A stretch of DNA of 64,000 nt, taken from the NCBI RefSeq assembly GCF_030285785.1, contig NZ_CP127247.1, positions 3,061,501 through 3,125,500 on the forward strand, given 5' to 3'. Origin of the DNA: Parasedimentitalea psychrophila. Lineage in GTDB: Bacteria; Pseudomonadota; Alphaproteobacteria; Rhodobacterales; Rhodobacteraceae. The notes beneath the pieces are model-generated. The model was not told where the DNA came from, ran no database searches, and saw only the letters and a program-made list of their open reading frames with translations. Numbering within the stretch: the stretch's first letter is position 1; each line of letters begins with the position of its first letter. Below, piece by piece: positions 8,667 to 15,693 of the stretch. The position numbers were made by a program, and so were the translations under genes.

Positions 8667-9361
8667 CTATTGGGTCGCGGGTTTGCAGGATTATCAGTTC
8701 AATTTTGCTGAACCTCGTGGCGCATCACGCCAATGCCGCCGACCTACCCGCTGGGTTTGTATATCTGCAAGATATTGATGCATCTATTGTTGAGGATATT
8801 CGGTATGCGACAGATAATAATTTTGTCGGCAAACCCCTTGCCGGGTACGGTTCTCCGGACTGTGTAATGGTCGAGAACGCAGCCAGAGCTCTATCCTCTT
8901 TGCAAAGGGAGCTGGCAAAAAAGAACTTAGCGCTGGTGGTTTTTGACTGTTACCGTCCCGCACGTGCGGTACGTGAAATGGTAGATTACGTCACCGCGCA
9001 TGATGTTTCGGATGAGACCTATTTTCCGAATCTGACGTCGCATCAGCTGATACCAAAAGGCTATATTGCTTCCCGTTCCGGGCATTCTGCCGGTGGAACG
9101 GTAGATCTGACAATCGCGCGTAAAACCTTAGGCAAAATAACGCTATTGGATATGGGTACCAAATTCGATTTCTTCGATCTGAAAAGCCAATCCAGCTCGA
9201 AGCTGGTTTCCGAAGGTGCTGCGCAAAACCGTCGGTTCTTGATAACAGCAATGGAGCGCGCAGGGTTTGGCAATTACCCCAGAGAGTGGTGGCATTTCAG
9301 CTTTAGAAATGAACCATTTAAGGGGCACAGCTTTGATTTCCCGATTGCCAAGCGACATTGA
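8663..9361 (+). CDS. D-alanyl-D-alanine dipeptidase (VanX/DdpX family, M15D)
   Basis: 232-residue zinc dipeptidase that should cleave D-Ala-D-Ala, either to recycle peptidoglycan stem-peptide precursors or to scavenge them. The metal ligands are visible: His141 and Asp148 in SRSGHSAGGTVDLT, and His211 with catalytic Glu208 in REWWHF. The substrate-stabilising Arg lies in DCYRPARAV. A signal peptide (to about residue 25) points to the periplasm, unlike the cytoplasmic VanX of vancomycin resistance. The GTG start overlaps the upstream caspase stop (GTGA). There is no sign of a vanHA set, so a resistance role is unlikely. Confidence 0.88.
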   Translation: MTIGSRVCRIISSILLNLVAHHANAADLPAGFVYLQDIDASIVEDIRYATDNNFVGKPLAGYGSPDCVMVENAARALSSLQRELAKKNLALVVFDCYRPARAVREMVDYVTAHDVSDETYFPNLTSHQLIPKGYIASRSGHSAGGTVDLTIARKTLGKITLLDMGTKFDFFDLKSQSSSKLVSEGAAQNRRFLITAMERAGFGNYPREWWHFSFRNEPFKGHSFDFPIAKRH

Positions 9362-9810
9362 CAAACGGCTCGCTGTGTCCGCTCTGGCGTCATTTCCACG
9401 ATTGAAATGCTGCAGTGCCACCTCGACATGGACGGTGAATGTCTCATCTGGGCTCTTCGCTACATTTATGAGTGAGTGAAGTGGCCCACCTGCTGCACCA
9501 TGCACATTTCGACAATAAGGGCGGCGGTTTCAACGGGGCGACGCAACACTTTAATCTTTTAGGAAAGATGGAGTGAGCACCATGAAGTATCGTCGCCGCA
9601 TATTTTCACGGATAAGCAGAAGTCAGAGATTTGGGACCAAATCATCGGGCACAACTTACTGAAATTGGCTTCAATACGGGGCATGTGCTGGCAGATAGGC
9701 AAGAAAGATATTCGACTAACGATTGAGCGCGAAGGCGCAGGGCTTTAACCTTGACAGGCTCTGCCGTTACAGCGACTGGCTGGCGAACTGATTATACAGA
9801 AAGAAATTTG
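9362..9810. other. Intergenic region with an IS30 scrap
   Basis: 450 bases between the dipeptidase and opgB-like genes. Apart from the short IS30-like fragment at 9582-9650, I see no coding or structural signal. Confidence 0.45.
9582..9650 (+). mobile_element. IS30-family transposase N-terminal remnant
   Basis: The start reads MKYRRRI in one frame. After an apparent two-base loss it reads FTDKQKSEIWDQ in the next frame, together resembling the first 20 residues of an IS30-family transposase. The similarity ends after about 65 bases. It is short, so the call rests on one pattern only. Confidence 0.4.
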
Positions 9811-11460
9811 ATGGCGAATGTTATTTCCTTATTGCGGTGGGTTATCGCTGGCCTGCGCTTTGTCTCTATCCTCCTGCCCGGGCTGGTCGCCCTGTACCTT
9901 ATCCTGCGGGCGTTGTGGGACAATGACACCAGCGATATTCGGTACGGCGTGGGGATGACAGTGATCCTGGGGCTTTCGCTTCTTGTGTCTACACCTGGGC
10001 CGCAAGGACAGCGCTTGTATCGGTTCGAGGCCGGTTGGGTGTTCTGGCTGATCTCAATGGTTCTGATCTTTCCGGTCACTGTGACGGCGTTGATTTTTGG
10101 CAATGTGGACGTCGCGGCATTTGTGTTCCACTGGGTCTTTGGGGTCGAAGGTACGCCCTGGGGTGAAATCATTCCCTATGTTTTTACAACTTTCATGTAC
10201 TGGCTGGCGCTGTCTGTCACATTCCTGCGTATGCGCCCCTGGATGGCAGACCTACGGTATCGCAACTTGGCCTTTGGAGCAGGTGTTCTGGCTATCAATC
10301 CGCTGCTTGTGGACGTGGTGCAAAGCCAGGGACTGTCGCAATTTGAGCAACAAGAATCATTTGTGACAAATTTCATCCCTCTGCAACCAACCGCCGCGAC
10401 TACGGATATGAACAACCCCAACATTATTTATGTCTTCCTAGAAGGGCTGGAGCGCACCTACGGAGAGGCCAGCGGCTTTGGCGATGCCTACGCACCCATT
10501 CGAGAGTTGGGTGAGGCGAACCTTGAAATGACCAACATTCATCAGATCTATGCGACCGGCTGGAGCCTAGCAGGAACGATTGCAACCCAATGCGGCGTGC
10601 CGGTCGTGATCAACGTATTTAACGCAATAGCCGACAGGTCGAACGATGACCCGCTTGTTCCCAAGGTCATCTGCATGTCGGATTTGACGGCAGCGCGGGG
10701 GTATAGAAACGTTTATATTAGCGGCACTGAAATCGCCGGCGAAAACCAAGGTCACTTTGGCTATGGCAACTTCTATTACAGCCACGGCGGTGCACAGTTC
10801 ATCGACCGATCTGACTTGTTTGAAGAATACGGTGAAGACCAAAAGGTGGTACATGGCAGTGATGGCTGGGGATACCGCGATGATCTGGTGATGGAGCGCA
10901 CTTTGAAAGAACTTGATCACCTTCTTATCGGCGATCAACCATTTTTCCTGACCGTTGCAACGATGGACACACATGGCCCGCGCGCCTTTCGGTCGGATTC
11001 TTGTTTGGGTCTGGGCGAACCAATCATTACGCAAGATATCATCGACGCCGTTCGATGTACCTCGGCACTGGCAGCAAAGTTCGTGCGCCAATTGAAAGAT
11101 AGGACAGCGGGTACCAATACCAGGATCGTGGTGATGAGCGATCACTTGGCCCACCACAACAGCGCCTATGACACGCTTGAGCAATTTGAACGGCGCAACA
11201 CCGTGATTTTCCTTCAGGATGATCAACCGCCCGTCCATATAGACAGGCCCGGATCCATGCTCGACGTGTTTCCCACCATCCTTGATTGGATCGGTTGGCT
11301 GCCCACCGACGATCCGGGTGCGGGACTGGGGGTTTCGCTGTTGCGAGACGATGAGACCCTGGTTGAGCGTTTTGGGGTTGATGTGGTCAACCAGCGTCTT
11401 AGCGTGGATATTGAGCTGTCAAAAACGCTATGGAGTGGCGTGGCGGCAGGTGGTGTATAA
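9811..11460 (+). CDS. Phosphoglycerol transferase, OpgB/LtaS-type sulfatase fold
   Basis: About 549 residues. Four to five N-terminal membrane segments (to about residue 190) are followed by a periplasmic alkaline-phosphatase-fold catalytic domain. NIIYVFLEGLERTYGE marks the metal-binding start of that domain, and GWSLAGTIATQCGVP carries the Thr position expected of the phosphoglycerol-accepting nucleophile in MdoB/OpgB and LtaS enzymes. TMDTHGPR and VMSDHLAHHN hold the other metal ligands. OpgB moves sn-1-phosphoglycerol from phosphatidylglycerol to periplasmic glucans and releases diacylglycerol. The dgkA gene downstream supports this assignment. The start ATG at 9811 begins the first helix; a longer frame exists upstream. 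Confidence 0.85.
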   Translation: MANVISLLRWVIAGLRFVSILLPGLVALYLILRALWDNDTSDIRYGVGMTVILGLSLLVSTPGPQGQRLYRFEAGWVFWLISMVLIFPVTVTALIFGNVDVAAFVFHWVFGVEGTPWGEIIPYVFTTFMYWLALSVTFLRMRPWMADLRYRNLAFGAGVLAINPLLVDVVQSQGLSQFEQQESFVTNFIPLQPTAATTDMNNPNIIYVFLEGLERTYGEASGFGDAYAPIRELGEANLEMTNIHQIYATGWSLAGTIATQCGVPVVINVFNAIADRSNDDPLVPKVICMSDLTAARGYRNVYISGTEIAGENQGHFGYGNFYYSHGGAQFIDRSDLFEEYGEDQKVVHGSDGWGYRDDLVMERTLKELDHLLIGDQPFFLTVATMDTHGPRAFRSDSCLGLGEPIITQDIIDAVRCTSALAAKFVRQLKDRTAGTNTRIVVMSDHLAHHNSAYDTLEQFERRNTVIFLQDDQPPVHIDRPGSMLDVFPTILDWIGWLPTDDPGAGLGVSLLRDDETLVERFGVDVVNQRLSVDIELSKTLWSGVAAGGV

Positions 11461-11521
11461 CCTGCGCCAAACCCGGCATCGCGTCGTGGTGTCCGCAATC
11501 TTGGCTTAGGGGTGTTGGAAG

Positions 11522-11905
11522 ATGACGGACCGTACACGAAAAACCTCTGGAATTCGCCGCTTGGTTGTAGCCTGTGGGTCAACTGCCAAGGGGATCAGGT
11601 ACATATTTTCGAACGAAGCTGCCTTTCGTCAGGAAATGCTGGCCTGCGTGGTTCTGGTGCCCGCGTCATTCTTCGTTGCGCCGGATGTGCGGCTCGCGCT
11701 GACGCTTATTTCGTCTATGTTGCTCGTGTTGCTCGTCGAGGTGCTAAATACTGCGATTGAGGTTACGATCGACCGGATCTCACTGGATCAACATCCGTTG
11801 TCCGGCGCAGCCAAAGAGCTAGGTTCTTTTGCGGTGCTACTGGCGTTGATCAACAGTTTGACCTGGTGGGGGTACGCAATTTTTCTGTTAATATCAGGTG
11901 GGTAA
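11522..11905 (+). CDS. dgkA: Diacylglycerol kinase (prokaryotic DgkA type)
   Basis: 127-residue, three-helix inner-membrane kinase that phosphorylates diacylglycerol to phosphatidate with ATP. The family signature is clear: an N-terminal amphipathic region with NEAAFRQE, then the catalytic/metal-binding block VEVLNTAIEVTIDRIS, and a final helix. Length matches E. coli DgkA. It begins 61 bases after the opgB-like gene on the same strand, so the pair probably forms an operon in which DgkA recycles the diacylglycerol released by the transferase. Confidence 0.92.
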   Translation: MTDRTRKTSGIRRLVVACGSTAKGIRYIFSNEAAFRQEMLACVVLVPASFFVAPDVRLALTLISSMLLVLLVEVLNTAIEVTIDRISLDQHPLSGAAKELGSFAVLLALINSLTWWGYAIFLLISGG

Positions 11906-12003
11906 CACGTGACCATTCAGGCAGGTCTGCCGCCCGCTTGGCAGAATGGGCCTACATCAATTGAGCGCGTAACTTTCGGACAAATCATTTTTCCAAGATA
12001 TGC

Positions 12004-12897
12004 TCAGTCCTCAAAGGACTTAGCTGAAAAATGGCAGAACTTGTTCGCCAAAGCACTTGATCGCAATCGCCCTGACCGGGCCAACGCAATACGATGAGGG
12101 GCAAGGGTTCCCGTCAGCGGCATTCGGACAATAGCTTGCCCGTCATAGGCCGTTTCATGCGGTATATCGGTTGCCAACAAGCCCACGCCCAGCTGGTTGG
12201 CGACCATCGAGCGCAGCATTTCAACTGAGCTCGTTTCATAGGCGATCTTTGGGGTGATCCCGTTCATCTGCGCCAGCGTCAGGAAATAGCTGCGACTGTG
12301 CGGCAAGTTCATCAAGATCAACGGATCCTGAAGCAACTCAGCAATACTGACCGCCTTACGGTTCGCGAGCGGATGATTTTGCGGCAAAAGACCATAGGGG
12401 CGCACATCGGCCAATGGGATGACATCGAGCGTCGAGGGCAAGCCAAAATCATACATCAGGGCGACATCAATTGTCCCACTTTCGAGCCATGCAGACAGGG
12501 TTTCGAGATCACCCTCAAACAATGTTATGCGCGCCGTCGGGTTTTCGCCTTGAAATCCGCGAACCAACGACGGCGCATAACGCGGACCAAGCGTTGAGAA
12601 AACGCCCAGATTAAGAGAGGCCCGGTTTGGGTCATCCGCGCTCAGGACTTGTTGCGCTTGGGTTTGCAAATTTCTGAATTCGCCGAGCTTAAGCTGCCCA
12701 AACGAGGTCAATACAACACCTTGGCCAGAGCTCCGCGCAAACAGGGCACGCCTCAGATGTTGCTCTACCTTCGCGATAGCAAGCGACACCGACGGCTGTG
12801 ACACGTTCAACATGCGCGCAGCCGCAGCTGTGCTGCCACCATCGGCGGTGGCAATTACATAATCAATCTGGCGTATGGTGATAGCTATAGGTTTCAT
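12004..12897 (-). CDS. LysR-family transcriptional regulator
   Basis: 297 residues with the LysR helix-turn-helix at about 19-45 (STAAAARMLNVSQPSVSLAI) and an effector domain with GVFSTLGPRYAPSLVRGF at its start. It is divergent from the CoA-transferase/acyl-CoA dehydrogenase pair, with an 80-base shared promoter region containing CTATAG half-sites near 12929. It is therefore the likely regulator of that operon. The style of the effector domain (CysB/CbbR-like, with a second block NHPLANRK) does not reveal the ligand. Confidence 0.9.
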   Translation of the reverse strand: MKPIAITIRQIDYVIATADGGSTAAAARMLNVSQPSVSLAIAKVEQHLRRALFARSSGQGVVLTSFGQLKLGEFRNLQTQAQQVLSADDPNRASLNLGVFSTLGPRYAPSLVRGFQGENPTARITLFEGDLETLSAWLESGTIDVALMYDFGLPSTLDVIPLADVRPYGLLPQNHPLANRKAVSIAELLQDPLILMNLPHSRSYFLTLAQMNGITPKIAYETSSVEMLRSMVANQLGVGLLATDIPHETAYDGQAIVRMPLTGTLAPHRIALARSGRLRSSALANKFCHFSAKSFED

Positions 12898-12977
12898 TTA
12901 TCGAACTATGATTACTCTGTATTTTACACTATAGCAATCAACTGCCTAAGCTCCGGCATCACAAGCCGGAGATCCCA

Positions 12978-14153
12978 ATGGAAAATGCTTCCCCTACACA
13001 GTCAGCCAGACCCCTTGATGGGGTGCGAGTGCTCGATTTCACGCGTGTTCTCGCAGGGCCATATTGCACCGCAATGATGGCCGATTTGGGCGCGGATGTG
13101 ATCAAAGTGGAGTCCGTTCACGGGGATGATTATCGCCACATCGGACCGTTTGATCAGGGCGAAAGCCTGCTGTTTCAGGCTCTCAACCGCGGCAAACGCT
13201 CAATTGTTTTGGATTTGAAATCGGATGCGGGTCTGGCCACGGTAAAAGCCCTGTTGCGCAGCTCCGATGTGCTGGTTGAAAACTATCGCCCCGGCGTGAT
13301 GGACAAGCTGGGATTGGGCGAAAAAGCCCTGCGCGAGGAATTTCCCGCGCTGATCTACGTCTCTGTTTCTGGCTTTGGCCAAACCGGGTCAAATGCCTCC
13401 AAGCCAGCCTATGACATCATCATTCAGGCGATGAGCGGGCTGATGGATGCAACTGGCGATGCGGACGGTCCACCGACCATGGTTGGCGAAGCCTTTGCTG
13501 ACGTCGCGGGTGGCCTGTTTGCCGCTTGGGGCACGATGGTGGCGCTATTTGATCGCAGCCGCACCGGCAAAGGTCGGCATGTGGATGTTGCACTGTTTGA
13601 CTCGCTGATGTCGATGATGCCGATCTTGGCATGTCGTACCTTGATGGAGAAGGTTTCCCCGACCCGCACAGGCAACCGTCATCCGCTGTCCGCACCTTTT
13701 GGCACCTATCCGGCGCAGGACGGTTATTTCGCGGTTGCGGTTCTGAATGATCGGCTGTTTGCCACCTTCTGCGAGGTCATCGGCCAGCCGGAACTGGTGC
13801 AAGACACTCGATTTTCCACCGATGCGTTGCGCCGCGAAAACGAACCGGCGCTGGCCGAACACATTGACATCTGGGCCAGCACACGTCCCTCGGACGAGAT
13901 CGTTGCAAGCCTGTCCAGCGCAGGCATTCCCGCCGCCTTGCTTCAATCCGTTGCCCAAGCCTGGGGTTCGCCGCAGGCCCTTGAGCGAGAATTGGCCTCT
14001 GATGTTGATCATCCAACCTTGGGTCTCCTCAACGTTCCCGAACAGCCGGTTCATTTCAGTGATGTCCCGCGCGGTAACCGATCTGCCGCGCCAGAACTAA
14101 ACGCAGATGCCATCGACATCCTGGCGGCACTCTCTAAAGGAAACACCCCATGA
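12978..14153 (+). CDS. Class III (CaiB/BaiF family) CoA-transferase
   Basis: 391 residues. The opening LDGVRVLDFTRVLAGPYCT, followed by MMADLGADVIKVE, is the family hallmark. The catalytic Asp is expected in the segment AYDIIIQAMSGLMDATG, where the aspartyl-CoA intermediate forms. Such enzymes move CoA between an acyl-CoA and a free carboxylate. The stop overlaps the start of the acyl-CoA dehydrogenase gene (ATGA), so an acid is probably activated here and then dehydrogenated. The arrangement resembles glutarate or branched dicarboxylate catabolism, but the substrate cannot be read from sequence. Confidence 0.9.
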   Translation: MENASPTQSARPLDGVRVLDFTRVLAGPYCTAMMADLGADVIKVESVHGDDYRHIGPFDQGESLLFQALNRGKRSIVLDLKSDAGLATVKALLRSSDVLVENYRPGVMDKLGLGEKALREEFPALIYVSVSGFGQTGSNASKPAYDIIIQAMSGLMDATGDADGPPTMVGEAFADVAGGLFAAWGTMVALFDRSRTGKGRHVDVALFDSLMSMMPILACRTLMEKVSPTRTGNRHPLSAPFGTYPAQDGYFAVAVLNDRLFATFCEVIGQPELVQDTRFSTDALRRENEPALAEHIDIWASTRPSDEIVASLSSAGIPAALLQSVAQAWGSPQALERELASDVDHPTLGLLNVPEQPVHFSDVPRGNRSAAPELNADAIDILAALSKGNTP

Positions 14154-15286
14154 GCTATTCGCTGACAGACGACGAGCGCGCCATTACAGCCCAGATCGAA
14201 CGCTTCTGCACCGAGGTGCTCGCCCCTCAGGCCGCGCGATTGGACGAAGAGGCGCTGTTTGCCACCCTTCACTTGCCTGCCATGGCCGAAATGGGCCTTT
14301 TGGGCATGAACTTACCGGAAACAAAGGGGGGCATTGGCCTCACTGGTCCGGCACTTTATGCGGCAGTCGAAGCTGTGGCCGGGGCCTGCGGCTCCACCGC
14401 TTCGATGCTGACGGCCCATTTTTTGGCAACGGACTCGCTTCTGCTCGGCGCTGATGACGCATTGCAGGCGCGCATCCTGCCCGATGCTGCCGCCGGTAAA
14501 ACGCTGGGGGCGTTTGCCCTGACCGAACCGCTAGCGGGCTCTAACCCGGCGGACATGACAACATATGCAATCCGCGAAGGCGATGGATATCGGATCAAAG
14601 GCTCGAAATGCTTTATATCCAACGCAGGAGCGGCCGATTTCATCGTGGTCTACGCCAAAACCAACCGAGACACTGGTGCGCGTGGGGTCAGCGCTTTTGT
14701 GGTTGAACCAAAGACTACAGAAGGAGTCGACATTGGCCCGAACGAAAGAACCATGGGCCTAAGGGGCGGCCATGTGTTTGGCATAGCTTTCGATTGCTGG
14801 GTGCCCGAGGGCAATCGTATCGGCGCGGAAGGCACAGGATTTCGCACCGCGATGAAGGTGCTCGACAATGGCCGGATCGAGGTCGCGGCACAGGCCACCG
14901 GCATTGCAAGCGCTGCCCTTGAGACGGCAATTTCTTATGCCAAGGACCGCAAGGTTGGCGGCCACCCGATTGCCGATTTCCAAGGCCTTCAGTGGATGCT
15001 GGCAGACAGCGCCACCGATCTGGCGGCGGCGCGGGCGTTGGCGATGCAGGCGGCGGTCAAACGCGGCACTGGCGCACGGTATTCAAGCGAGTCGGCATTT
15101 GCCAAGCTTTTTGCCTCTGAGGCGGCCTGGCGCATTGCCGACCGGGCGCTGCAAATTCATGGTGGCTATGGCTACACCCGAGATTTCCCCTTGGAACGCT
15201 ACCTGCGCGATCTTCGGATTTTCCGTATCTACGAAGGATCCTCGGAAATTCAACGCAGCATCATCGCACGCAGCCTGCTAAAATGA
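14150..15286 (+). CDS. Acyl-CoA dehydrogenase
   Basis: 378-residue FAD enzyme that introduces an alpha-beta double bond into an acyl-CoA and passes electrons to ETF. Signatures include GAFALTEPLAGSNPADM (acyl-CoA dehydrogenase signature 1), the substrate loop near FISNAGAADF, and at the C-terminus QIHGGYGYTRDFPLERYLRD followed by RIYEGSSEIQ. The Glu in YEGSSE matches the catalytic base of short-chain enzymes. Translationally coupled to the CoA-transferase gene. The lack of the Arg-rich glutaryl-specific pattern argues neither way about substrate. Confidence 0.92.
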   Translation: MSYSLTDDERAITAQIERFCTEVLAPQAARLDEEALFATLHLPAMAEMGLLGMNLPETKGGIGLTGPALYAAVEAVAGACGSTASMLTAHFLATDSLLLGADDALQARILPDAAAGKTLGAFALTEPLAGSNPADMTTYAIREGDGYRIKGSKCFISNAGAADFIVVYAKTNRDTGARGVSAFVVEPKTTEGVDIGPNERTMGLRGGHVFGIAFDCWVPEGNRIGAEGTGFRTAMKVLDNGRIEVAAQATGIASAALETAISYAKDRKVGGHPIADFQGLQWMLADSATDLAAARALAMQAAVKRGTGARYSSESAFAKLFASEAAWRIADRALQIHGGYGYTRDFPLERYLRDLRIFRIYEGSSEIQRSIIARSLLK

Positions 15287-15693
15287 GGCCGCAATAACAG
15301 TTGAGTGGGCATTTGTAGGTAACGGTCCGCAACTGGGTGCTGCTCCATGCAACCAGTTGCGATACAAAAGTCAACAAAAAGAAAGACTAAGCAGCCCAGT
15401 GATAGGCCGCGAAGCTCACGACGTTTGTTTGCAAGGCCGAGCTCTTACCATTTCACAACGCCGGCTCTACAGTTTCAGGACTTATTTCATACAAAATCGA
15501 GGGCGCTTCAGCGTTGATTTCGCCCCACATGACAAGTCATCGTCCCAATGGACTTGAACTGTGTCTTACCCTAACGTTCAGACCAGATCACCCCGTGGGG
15601 CCAGCCCTCCGGGCTCAGCCAACAGTGAATAGACTCAACTCAAACCGACGCGCCCTCTCCGAAATCGGGCCCAAACGGTGTCAGGAGAGTGAA
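15287..15693. other. Intergenic region without visible features
   Basis: 400 bases between the acyl-CoA dehydrogenase and AsmA genes. Open frames here lack ribosome sites and family patterns. No clear terminator is seen. Confidence 0.5.

Noticed and set aside
8663-9361. Vancomycin-resistance gene vanX
   Set aside because: The dipeptidase has a signal peptide and no vanH, vanA or vanRS neighbours, and the organism is Gram-negative, so resistance is not a sensible call.
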